Source: Chlamydiota bacterium
GTDB taxonomy: Bacteria; Chlamydiota; Chlamydiia; Chlamydiales; Rhabdochlamydiaceae
Assembly (NCBI GenBank): GCA_027348355.1
Contig: DAIEPN010000185.1
Location: forward strand, 1 to 16,864
Length of the DNA: 16,864 nucleotides
Direction of reading: 5' to 3'
The number at the start of each line of letters is the position of its first letter. Position 1 is the stretch's first letter. Of the stretch, positions 8,189 through 15,281 are shown piece after piece. The position numbers and the translations under genes were made by a program. The notes below the pieces were generated by a model, which saw nothing but the letters and a program-made list of their open reading frames with translations, searched no databases and was not told the DNA's origin.

Positions 8189-9370
8189 ATGAAGACTTTT
8201 TCTTTTGATTTTATCTCTAAAGAATTATTTCTTTCTTCTCTAAAAGATTCAGTAAAAAAACTGAATCCAAAATCAGAAATTCGTAATCCAGTTATGTTTA
8301 TCACATATATTGGAGCAGCGTTAACTTCATTTTTTACTTTACAAGGACTTTTTCAAAACAACTTTTCTTGGTTTGAGTTTCAGATCTCCCTATGGCTTTG
8401 GTTTACTGTGATTTTTGCAAATTTTGCTGAGGCCTTAGCTGAAAGTAGAGGAAAGGCGCAAGCTCAGGGCTTGCGTAAACTCCAAGAGGACATTCGGGCT
8501 AAAGTTGTCAAAGATGGCAAAGAAATAAATAAATTTGCTTCCGAGCTACAGCAAGGAGATATTGTTGTATGTGTTGCTGGGGATAGGATTCCAGCCGATG
8601 GCGAGGTGATCGAAGGAGTAGGAAGTGTAGACGAATCTGCAATTACTGGAGAGTCAGCTCCTGTGATACGTGAGAGCGGAGGAGATCGAAGCGCTGTAAC
8701 TTCGGGAACAAAATTATTAAGCGATCAGCTAAGAATTCGTATTACCTCTAAGAGAGGACATACCTTTTTAGATCGCATGATTACTTTAATTGAAGGGGCA
8801 AAGAGACAAAAAACTCCGAACGAAATCGCATTAAATATTGTTCTAGCAGGGCTCACGTTAGTTTTTTTACTGATTGTGGTCGCGTTGAAGTTTTATGCAG
8901 ACTATAGCCTCAAAGCTGCAGGACAAGATTCTTCATTTTCAGTGACCATCCCTATTCTTGTTGCTCTGCTTGTTTGTTTGATCCCTACAGCAATCGGTGG
9001 TTTACTTAGCGCGATTGGGATTTCAGGAATAGACAGACTCGCGATTTTCCATGTTATTGCAAAAAGTGGAAAAGCGATTGAAGCTGCAGGAGATGCTGAT
9101 GTGGTTTTTTTAGATAAGACCGGAACAATTACAATGGGAAACCGCATGGCATCGGAATTTTTCCCCGTATCCGGTGTAAGTGAAAAGGATTTGGCCAATG
9201 CTGCCCAGCTTTCTTCTTTTGCTGACGAGACCCCAGAGGGACGGTCGATTATGGTCCTTGCTAAGAACCTCTATGGGCTCCGAAGTCAACCTTTTGAAAA
9301 AGAGAAGGTAAAATTTGTGCCGTTTTCCGCTCAAACTGCGATGAGCGGAATTGATTTTATCGATTCGTAA
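8189..9370 (+). CDS. kdpB: KdpB N-terminal fragment (up to the premature stop)
   Basis: If the TAA is respected, this 393-residue piece is made. It contains the first membrane helices, the actuator domain with TGES, the Pro-containing helix, the phosphorylation Asp309 and the first part of the nucleotide-binding domain. It lacks the Lys of RKG, the magnesium-binding DGTNDAP loop and the last membrane helices, so it could not complete a P-type ATPase cycle by itself. Confidence 0.75.
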   Translation: MKTFSFDFISKELFLSSLKDSVKKLNPKSEIRNPVMFITYIGAALTSFFTLQGLFQNNFSWFEFQISLWLWFTVIFANFAEALAESRGKAQAQGLRKLQEDIRAKVVKDGKEINKFASELQQGDIVVCVAGDRIPADGEVIEGVGSVDESAITGESAPVIRESGGDRSAVTSGTKLLSDQLRIRITSKRGHTFLDRMITLIEGAKRQKTPNEIALNIVLAGLTLVFLLIVVALKFYADYSLKAAGQDSSFSVTIPILVALLVCLIPTAIGGLLSAIGISGIDRLAIFHVIAKSGKAIEAAGDADVVFLDKTGTITMGNRMASEFFPVSGVSEKDLANAAQLSSFADETPEGRSIMVLAKNLYGLRSQPFEKEKVKFVPFSAQTAMSGIDFIDS

Positions 9371-9400
9371 GGTCGGCCTGTTAAATCAATTCGTAAAGGT
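9359..9400 (+). repeat. imperfect direct repeat around the kdpB stop
   Basis: ATCGATTCGTAAGGT (9359-9373) and ATCAATTCGTAAAGGT (9385-9400) differ by one substitution and one missing A. The second copy is read ATT CGT AAA GGT, encoding the conserved I-R-K-G; the first is read one base out of that phase and gives GAT TCG TAA, the stop. Confidence 0.6.
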
Positions 9401-9553
9401 TCTGCAGAGGCAATTTCTAAGTATGTAGAAAAGTCTGGGGGCATTTTCCCTGAAACCCTTCGCCGTCAGGTTGAAGGAGTTTCTAAACAAGGAGGAACTC
9501 CTCTTCTAGTTTGCGAAGGCAACCGTATTTTAGGAGGAATCACCCTTAAAGAT

Positions 9554-10282
9554 ATGGTGAAAGGGGGGATAAAAGATCGTTTAGAGCAGCTTCGCAAGAT
9601 GAGGATTACTTCTGTAATGATTACAGGAGATAACCCTCTGACTGCAGCAGCGATTGCTGCCGAGTCGGGAGTGGATGATTTTTTAGCCTCAGCTTCTCCA
9701 GAAATAAAGTTAGCAAAAATTCGCAAAGAACAAGAGGATGGACATATTGTAGCTATGGCGGGAGATGGGACGAATGATGCTCCTGGACTTGCACAAGCAG
9801 ATGTGGGGGTGGCAATGAATACAGGTACAATCGCTTCTAGAGAAGCAGGTAATATGATAGACCTAGAGAGCAATCCGACAAAACTGATAGAGATTGTAAG
9901 AATTGGAAAGCAACTTCTCATGACAAGAGGTGCATTGACCACTTTTAGCATTTTTAATGACATAGCCAAGTATTTTGCGATCATCCCAGCTCTTTTTGGA
10001 AGTTTATATATTGCCAATGAAAATCCAAGCGAGTCACTAGCTTTTCTAAATATTATGAAATTATCTTCTGCGCATAGCGCGATTTTGAGCGCTGTTATTT
10101 TCAATGCTCTGATCATTGTTATGCTTATTCCTTTAGCGATGAAGGGAATTAGCTATCGTGATGAGTCCGCAGCGGGATTGATCAAACGGAATGCTTTTGT
10201 ATATGGGATAGGAGGGCTGATTACTCCTTTTATCGGGATCAAGATCATTGATCTATTGATTGTCGCTTTTGGGGGGATATGA
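9554..10282 (+). CDS. kdpB: KdpB C-terminal fragment (possible restart)
   Basis: The first ATG after the premature stop in the same frame opens a 242-residue piece with ITGDN, DGTNDAP and the C-terminal membrane helices. The ATG codes for an ordinary internal Met of the conserved [11 protein letters not shown] segment. GGAGGA lies about 14 bases ahead, longer than usual spacing, and the 61 codons between stop and ATG would be lost. Independent translation is possible but weakly supported. Confidence 0.4.
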   Translation: MVKGGIKDRLEQLRKMRITSVMITGDNPLTAAAIAAESGVDDFLASASPEIKLAKIRKEQEDGHIVAMAGDGTNDAPGLAQADVGVAMNTGTIASREAGNMIDLESNPTKLIEIVRIGKQLLMTRGALTTFSIFNDIAKYFAIIPALFGSLYIANENPSESLAFLNIMKLSSAHSAILSAVIFNALIIVMLIPLAMKGISYRDESAAGLIKRNAFVYGIGGLITPFIGIKIIDLLIVAFGGI

Positions 10283-10860
10283 AGAAAAATAATCTTTGGA
10301 TCAACCTTCGCATCTTTTTTTTGCTGGTTATTGTTACAGGGGTTGTGTATCCGCTTATCATCACAGTCATTGCCCAAGGCTTTTTTCACAAGAAAGCAAA
10401 TGGAAGCCTTGTTGTACGAGATGGAAAGAAAGTAGGATCAGAACTGTTTGCACAATCTTTTCAAAGCCCAGGATATTTTTGGCCAAGACCTTCTTTCACA
10501 AATTATACAACTCTTCCAGCAGGAGGAAGTAACCTGAGCTGGACAAGTGCGACTTTGAAAACCACAGTTATAGAAAGAGAAAAGAAATGGGAAGATCTTG
10601 AAGGACCTATTCCCTCTGATCTTTTATTTGCTAGCGGAAGTGGACTCGATCCTCATATCAGTTTAGATGCTGCCTATTTTCAAGTTAAAAGGGTCGCAAC
10701 CTTTAGATCCCAAAATGAGAGGGATTTGATAAAATTGATCCAATCTATAATGGAAAAACGCTCTTTGGGATTTTTAGGTCAGCCCCGGATCAACGTATTC
10801 GTACTTAATCAAGCTTTAGATGATTTCATCGAAGGAAAACAAAATGTCCAAAGAAGATAG
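10279..10860 (+). CDS. kdpC: K+-transporting ATPase subunit C
   Basis: A 193-residue protein, similar in size to E. coli KdpC (190). One N-terminal membrane helix (about 11-34) anchors a periplasmic domain. Family motifs in order: YFWPRPS (66-72), GGSNL (82-86), GSGLDPHIS (120-128) and [12 protein letters not shown] (166-177). KdpC is needed for assembly and function of the KdpFABC pump. The start overlaps the kdpB stop in an ATGA arrangement (10279-10282), typical of translational coupling. If ribosomes stop early in kdpB, kdpC would receive fewer coupled ribosomes. The sequence is intact and well conserved, which argues that the kdpB lesion is recent. Confidence 0.95.
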   Translation: MKKNNLWINLRIFFLLVIVTGVVYPLIITVIAQGFFHKKANGSLVVRDGKKVGSELFAQSFQSPGYFWPRPSFTNYTTLPAGGSNLSWTSATLKTTVIEREKKWEDLEGPIPSDLLFASGSGLDPHISLDAAYFQVKRVATFRSQNERDLIKLIQSIMEKRSLGFLGQPRINVFVLNQALDDFIEGKQNVQRR

Positions 10861-13495
10861 AGTAGGCCCAGAATTTTATTTGTCCCTCGCAAGTAAAGAA
10901 GAAAATAAGTCTAGAGGGAAATTGAAAATCTTTTTGGGAATGTCTGCAGGCGTTGGAAAAACGTATTCTATGTTAGAAGCTGCCAGAGAATATAAGGCAA
11001 CGGGGGGAGATGTTGCAATCGGCATTGTTTATACCCACGGAAGGCCGGAGACAGCTGCTTTGCTAGAAGGGATTCCCACAATTCCTAGAAAAAAAATAAC
11101 GTATAAAGATGCTATTTTTGAAGAGATGGATTTGGATGCAGTTTTAAAAAGAAGGCCAAAACTTGTTTTGATTGACGAACTTGCACATACAAACATTGTC
11201 GGATCACGTCATAGTAAAAGATGGCAGGATGTTCTTGAAGTGATCGATGCCGGCATTGATGTATATACAACTTTGAACGTGCAGCATATGGAGAGTCGTA
11301 AAGAAATGGTAGAAGAGACAATGGGGATACAAATTCAAGAGACTGTCCCAGATAGCGTTTTGGAAAATGCTTCGGAAATCAAGCTTGTTGATATATCACC
11401 AAGTGAACTTTTAAAAAGACTTGAAGAGGGAAAAGTATATATTGGTGATCAGTCAAAGATTGCCGTACAGAACTTTTTTACGGAAGACCATCTTACCATT
11501 CTTCGAGAACTTCTTTTAAAAACTGCTTCAGAAAGAGTAGGACACGATCTTAAAACAATGATAGTAGCTTCTGATGGAGGGAGAGTGGAGGAAGTTGCAG
11601 ATCGTCTCATTGTTGCGATTGATCATACAAAGCAAGCAGAGCATTTAATCAGAACCTCCCATAATTTAGCTTATAACTTAAATATACCTTGGGTTGCTTT
11701 ATACATAGATGATGAAAAGGAATTATCCAAAGAAGAAGATCAAAGGCTGGAGAAGAGTTTTGCGCTTGCTAGAGAGCTGGGTGCTGAAGTGCTTACAACG
11801 GTTGATAGTTCGTATAAAGATGGGATCCTGCGCATTGCCAGATTAAAACAATGTCGCCATATCGTGATTGGGAACTCTAAAAAAACATTCTTTCAAAAGG
11901 TTTTCTTTAGGGAGTCTTTAGCTCAATATCTACTTCGCAACATTCCCCATCTTCATCTTCATATTTTACGAAAAGAAAGCCTAGAAAAGCCTGAGAAATG
12001 GAGCTTCTTTTCTTTTAGCGCTCTGAAAGATTGGGGGGATTATTGGAAAGTTCTTTCAGGATTTTTATTTTTTGTTGTTCTAGGAAGTATAAGCGAACCT
12101 TTTATTGGATATCAAAGCGTAAGTATTCTCTTTCTTGTAGGAATTTTTACCTTAAGCTTATATGCAAAAAAAGAAATGATGTTTTTAGCCACTCTTGCAA
12201 CCTTTCTTGCCTTAGATTTTTTCTTTATTCCCCCTATCGGGAAACTAGGGGTTTCAGATGGTAAGGACTGGATCTTTTTTATTTTTTATTCGGTTGTATC
12301 ATTTTTTTTAGCTTTCGTGACGGTTTCTTTAAGAAATCGGGAAAGGTTTCTTAAAGCTCAAGAAGATGAGTCGCAAATTCTTTATGATATCGTTAAACAG
12401 ATTTCAGGAGCTCCAAACCAGAGTGTAATGTTCCGCTCAGTTATTGGAAGCGTTGAAAAGTATTTACAAGGTGGATGTGGAATTGAGCTTAAACAATCAG
12501 CCGAGGATCTGGCAGCTGTGTCCGAAAGTCCTCCATGGAGTAATGAAAATGAGAAGTCAGTGGCTGTTTGGGTAATGAAAAATGGCAAGGCTGCCGGCTG
12601 GGCTACCAACACCCTCTCTTCTGTTCCTGTTCTCTTTATCCCTCTTAAAGGATTTAAAGAAGTGATTGGAGTACTCAGCTTCCGTCCCGCTACGGATCAA
12701 CCACTTTCATTGAAAAAAATGAATTTTTTGAGTACTGTCGCCCATGAGCTTGCGGCGCACTTAGAAAGGTATATCTATGAAGAAAAAGAAAGGAAAAGTT
12801 ACTACTTAGAGCAAGCGGAAAATTTCCAGCATACGATCATTGACTGCATCGGGCAAGAGTTTAGCAAGCCGCTTGAACTTCTTATCGAAGCCACCAAGAC
12901 TTTAGAGACCACGGTGGAAATGAATACCCCGCAAGTTCGAGAGCAATTTAAAAAGCAGCTTACAGATTCAACAGAATTGCTACATAGGCTCACCAAAAAT
13001 TTTATGGACATGGCGTTACTTAGTTCCGGACTTTTACAGATACAAATTAAGTTAAATGATATAGCTCATCTTATTCAAACAACAAGGGAGAAGATTAATA
13101 AACACTTGCAGAGCCACCGCTTAGTTGTAAACATAGAGGAGAATCTCCCGAGTATTCCTTTTGATTATCTCTTAATGGAAAATGCGTTAATTAATCTTCT
13201 ATACAATGCGATCACATACTCATCTAAAGGAAAAACAATTGAAATTTCAGCGAAACTCCAAGGGATATACTTAGAACTTGCAGTCATTGATGAAGGAGAG
13301 GGGATTCCAACTGAGGAAATTACTCATGTGTTTAAAAAATTCTATCGTTTGCCTGGTACAAAACCTGCTGGAACAGGACTTGGGCTTTCCATAGTAAAAG
13401 CGATTATTGATATTCATAAAGGGAGAATTCGAGTACACAGCAGGCCGGAAGGAGGCACTGAATTTTGTTTGATTATTCCTATTAAAATATCGTAA
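10844..13495 (+). CDS. kdpD: KdpD-type sensor protein with the H-box histidine replaced by Gln
   Basis: An 883-residue protein (E. coli KdpD 894). The N-terminal KdpD domain carries Walker A GMSAGVGKT (32-40) and Walker B LVLIDELAHTN (107-117). A USP-like domain follows (about 240-370), then four membrane helices (about 402-498), a GAF-like region (about 515-640), a dimerisation/H-box region and a HATPase domain. The ATP-binding boxes look intact: N-box ENALINLLYNA (779-789), G1 DEGEG (816-820), F-box FKKFYR (830-835) and G2 GTGLGLS (843-849). The H-box reads IGQEFSKPL where E. coli has LSHDLRTPL, so the phospho-accepting His (E. coli H673) is Gln671, codon CAA at 12854-12856. Autophosphorylation at the usual site is not expected. 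I chose the start at 10844, with GGA seven bases upstream and a 17-base overlap with kdpC; ATG 10820 is less likely. No kdpE follows. Confidence 0.95.
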   Translation: MSKEDRVGPEFYLSLASKEENKSRGKLKIFLGMSAGVGKTYSMLEAAREYKATGGDVAIGIVYTHGRPETAALLEGIPTIPRKKITYKDAIFEEMDLDAVLKRRPKLVLIDELAHTNIVGSRHSKRWQDVLEVIDAGIDVYTTLNVQHMESRKEMVEETMGIQIQETVPDSVLENASEIKLVDISPSELLKRLEEGKVYIGDQSKIAVQNFFTEDHLTILRELLLKTASERVGHDLKTMIVASDGGRVEEVADRLIVAIDHTKQAEHLIRTSHNLAYNLNIPWVALYIDDEKELSKEEDQRLEKSFALARELGAEVLTTVDSSYKDGILRIARLKQCRHIVIGNSKKTFFQKVFFRESLAQYLLRNIPHLHLHILRKESLEKPEKWSFFSFSALKDWGDYWKVLSGFLFFVVLGSISEPFIGYQSVSILFLVGIFTLSLYAKKEMMFLATLATFLALDFFFIPPIGKLGVSDGKDWIFFIFYSVVSFFLAFVTVSLRNRERFLKAQEDESQILYDIVKQISGAPNQSVMFRSVIGSVEKYLQGGCGIELKQSAEDLAAVSESPPWSNENEKSVAVWVMKNGKAAGWATNTLSSVPVLFIPLKGFKEVIGVLSFRPATDQPLSLKKMNFLSTVAHELAAHLERYIYEEKERKSYYLEQAENFQHTIIDCIGQEFSKPLELLIEATKTLETTVEMNTPQVREQFKKQLTDSTELLHRLTKNFMDMALLSSGLLQIQIKLNDIAHLIQTTREKINKHLQSHRLVVNIEENLPSIPFDYLLMENALINLLYNAITYSSKGKTIEISAKLQGIYLELAVIDEGEGIPTEEITHVFKKFYRLPGTKPAGTGLGLSIVKAIIDIHKGRIRVHSRPEGGTEFCLIIPIKIS

Positions 13496-13908
13496 GGAAA
13501 AAGTTTATCTTATCTTTTAGATAGGCTTGCGTTAAATCTAATAATTATGATCCTGTCCACCAGAGCTATTTTGGTTGTTTTCTACAAAAAATTTTGTGAC
13601 AGTAATTTCTATGTTCTCTGGCTTTTCTTTAAAACACTTGATATTCATATTTACGGATGGAAGAGAATGAATATGAACATAGTTCCATAAAGATCATGGT
13701 TTTTCTAGCTTTTTACAAAAGAAATTGGTTTCAAATTTGATTAGTCGTAATAGTTTATGTATCAGGATATTAATTAATTGTTTTACAATTTATATATTTT
13801 TTGAAATTTAGTAAGAGATCTCATCGCGAGCCATTTTTCCAGATAAAATAACCCTCTTACAAAAATTTCTTTTTTGCGTAAGCTGTACTTTACTTTTACA
13901 GGGGGCTT
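13496..13908. other. 413-base AT-rich gap after kdpD, no recognisable gene
   Basis: This is where kdpE would normally be. I compared all readings by eye with the response-regulator start (VLIVEDE-like) and phospho-acceptor region and saw no remnant. A 47-codon frame opens at 13547 without a Shine-Dalgarno or family likeness. There is a short TATCT/AGATA hairpin shortly after kdpD that is not followed by a T-run, so no convincing terminator is seen. The gap must hold the promoter of the downstream three-gene operon, but I see no strong -35/-10 pair. GGGGG sits three bases ahead of the ATG at 13909. Confidence 0.6.
13641..13674. repeat. inverted repeat, 8-bp arms, 18-base spacer
   Basis: ATATTCAT (13641-13648) and ATGAATAT (13667-13674) are perfect complements inside the gap after kdpD. 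It could form a hairpin or an operator-like site. No T-run follows, so it is not a typical terminator. An alternative pairing TTCATATT/AATATGAA uses nearly the same bases. Confidence 0.35.
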
Positions 13909-14592
13909 ATGAAAGGAACTTTTATCGATCTTACGCATAGGGTTGATCCCTCTATTCCTACTTGGAACGGAAGCTGTGGTTTTTCTTCGGAAATTAAGAT
14001 GGATTATGCAAAAGGGTGCCGTGTGATGAAGTATTCCATGCATGCAGGAATCGGAACACACATTGACGCTCCTTGCCATTTTTTCCCAAATGCGTTAGCA
14101 GCTGCAGATCTATCCCTTGAGAATTTGATTGTTCCAGCGTGCGTACTTGACAATTCTCATAAAGTCCATGGAGATATGTTGATATCTGTAGAAGACCTGC
14201 AAAATTTTGAAAATGAATTTGGACAGATTCAAAAAGGGACCTTATTTTTGGTGTATACTGGATGGGAAAAATTTTGGAACGATAAAAACAAATATAGAAA
14301 TTGTGATGAATTTGGAAAGATGCATTATCCTGGTTTTTCAAAAGAGGCAGCTCTTTTTTTACTAGAGAGGAAAGTGGCGGGGATCGGAATTGATACACTT
14401 TCTCCTGATGGAACAAATCAAGGTTTTCCAGTGCACGAGGTTATTTTAGGTGCAGATAAATATATATTGGAAAATCTTGCTAATTTAGCAAAAATGCCAC
14501 CTATCGGTGCATTTGCTTTTATCTTTCCTTTAAAAATAGCAGAAGGGGCCGAAGCTCCGATTCGGGCAGTTGGGTTCATTCCGGAAAAATAA
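13909..14592 (+). CDS. cyclase family protein (kynurenine formamidase-like metal-dependent hydrolase)
   Basis: A 227-residue cytosolic protein of the cyclase/kynurenine-formamidase family. It opens with the typical FIDLTHRVDPSIPTW and has the metal-binding HxDxxxH motif as His51, Asp53 and His57 in GTHIDAPCHFF. Further family features are LVYTGWEKFW, GIGIDTLSPD and a C-terminal HEVILGADKYILENLANL segment. Family members hydrolyse amide or cyclic bonds using zinc or another divalent metal; KynB hydrolyses N-formylkynurenine, but no other kynurenine gene is nearby, so the substrate is left open. The start at 13909 has GGGGG just upstream. It is first in a tight three-gene operon with an L,D-transpeptidase-family gene seven bases downstream and a dienelactone-hydrolase-like gene. 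Confidence 0.9.
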   Translation: MKGTFIDLTHRVDPSIPTWNGSCGFSSEIKMDYAKGCRVMKYSMHAGIGTHIDAPCHFFPNALAAADLSLENLIVPACVLDNSHKVHGDMLISVEDLQNFENEFGQIQKGTLFLVYTGWEKFWNDKNKYRNCDEFGKMHYPGFSKEAALFLLERKVAGIGIDTLSPDGTNQGFPVHEVILGADKYILENLANLAKMPPIGAFAFIFPLKIAEGAEAPIRAVGFIPEK

Positions 14593-14599
14593 AGGTTGT

Positions 14600-15280
14600 A
14601 TGAAAGAAGATTTAGATAGCTTTCAGCTCATCATCGTTATCGCAGAGTCATGGGATTCTTCTTTCGGAAAGATGTACCTATATGAAAGAGGTCATAAGAA
14701 TGAAGCATGGCAAACAAACTATAAGCCTATATTGGTCACGCTTGGAAAAAAGGGACTCGCTTGGGGACGAGGCTTACATCATTCTCCTAAATGTGAAAAG
14801 CAAGAAGGGGATCTAAGGTCTCCTGCAGGATTTTTTTCTTTATCCACCGTCTTTGGATTTGTTCCCCCAGAGAAAATCTCCTTTCTAAAGATGCCTTACC
14901 TACAACTTAAAGAATCTCTTGAAGCGGTCGATGATCCCTTATCTATCTATTACAACCAGATTGTAGATCGAACTACAGTTTCTTCTCCGGATTGGAAAAG
15001 CAGCGAAAAAATGAAAGCCCCCCCAGTATACGAATGGGGAATTGTCATCGATCATAATTTCCCAAATCCTGTTCCCTCCCTTGGATCTGCAATTTTTTTT
15101 CATCTTTGGAGAGAGGAAGGCCATCCAACCGCTGGATGTACTGCGATGAGCTGCGAAAATATGCAGTTACTGCTTACGTTCGTGTCAGATAAAAAAAAAC
15201 CTGTCCTTCTCCAACTTCCAAAAGATGTGTATTTGGATTGGCAAAAAAAGTATCAGCTTCCGTTTTTAGAAAAGGAGTAA
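14600..15280 (+). CDS. L,D-transpeptidase (YkuD-type) family protein without visible signal peptide
   Basis: A 226-residue protein with features of the YkuD/L,D-transpeptidase catalytic domain: GLAWGRGLH (52-60), GDLRSPAGFFSL (70-81), MPYLQL (98-103), a DDPLSIYYNQIVDR segment (111-124) and the active-site block FHLWREEGHPTAGCTAM, with His168 and the nucleophile Cys180. Such enzymes make or edit 3-3 cross-links in peptidoglycan, normally in the periplasm. Here the catalytic fold begins within ten residues of the start and no signal peptide or membrane helix is visible. I chose ATG 14600, which has AAAGG upstream and lies seven bases after the cyclase stop; the ATG at 14570 would overlap the cyclase and also adds no signal. 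It may act in the cytoplasm, be exported another way, or have a different substrate. Family assignment is good, function less so. Confidence 0.85.
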   Translation: MKEDLDSFQLIIVIAESWDSSFGKMYLYERGHKNEAWQTNYKPILVTLGKKGLAWGRGLHHSPKCEKQEGDLRSPAGFFSLSTVFGFVPPEKISFLKMPYLQLKESLEAVDDPLSIYYNQIVDRTTVSSPDWKSSEKMKAPPVYEWGIVIDHNFPNPVPSLGSAIFFHLWREEGHPTAGCTAMSCENMQLLLTFVSDKKKPVLLQLPKDVYLDWQKKYQLPFLEKE

Positions 15281-15281
15281 T

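Larger units (their letters stand above)
8189..10282 (+). pseudogene. kdpB: K+-transporting P-type ATPase subunit B, interrupted by an in-frame TAA
   Basis: Read through the TAA at 9368-9370 (codon 394), this is one continuous KdpB-like frame of 697 codons (E. coli 682). Before the stop: TGES (153-156), the transmembrane PTAIGG motif (266-271), the phosphorylation site DKTGT with Asp309, and the nucleotide-binding FVPFSAQ. After the stop, in the same frame: IRKGS (401-405), MITGDN, DGTNDAP (526-532) and the NDIAKYF membrane motif with Asp591/Lys594, which matches the Asp583/Lys586 pair of E. coli. All essential motifs are kept, so damage is limited to one codon in a surface loop of the N domain, where this protein has about six more residues than E. 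coli. The stop may be a recent nonsense mutation (CAA or GAA to TAA), a sequencing error, or something read through. The start at 8189 has AGGGGA upstream. Confidence 0.85.

Noticed and set aside
9466..10116. 216-codon minus-strand frame opposite the C-terminal half of kdpB
   Set aside because: It mirrors the strongly conserved ATPase region; low-complexity Ser/Ala/Ile content typical of shadows.
8189..10282. Frameshift as the cause of the split kdpB
   Set aside because: Positions before and after the stop are in the same frame (both frame 2) and conserved motifs continue without a shift, so it is a nonsense codon and not an indel.
13508..13522. TATCT/AGATA hairpin just after kdpD as a terminator
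   Set aside because: Only five A/T-rich pairs and no T-run follows; too weak to call.
13547..13690. 47-codon frame in the gap after kdpD, in frame with kdpD, as a kdpE remnant or small gene
   Set aside because: No Shine-Dalgarno, no response-regulator motif, AT-driven composition (many Phe, Ile, Leu, Tyr). Nothing supports coding.
13783..14079. 98-codon minus-strand frame overlapping the start of the cyclase gene
   Set aside because: It overlaps a gene with clear family motifs, has no recognisable domain and no start signal.
13994..14416. 140-codon minus-strand frame inside the cyclase gene
   Set aside because: Antisense shadow of a conserved coding sequence; composition is that of a reversed frame.
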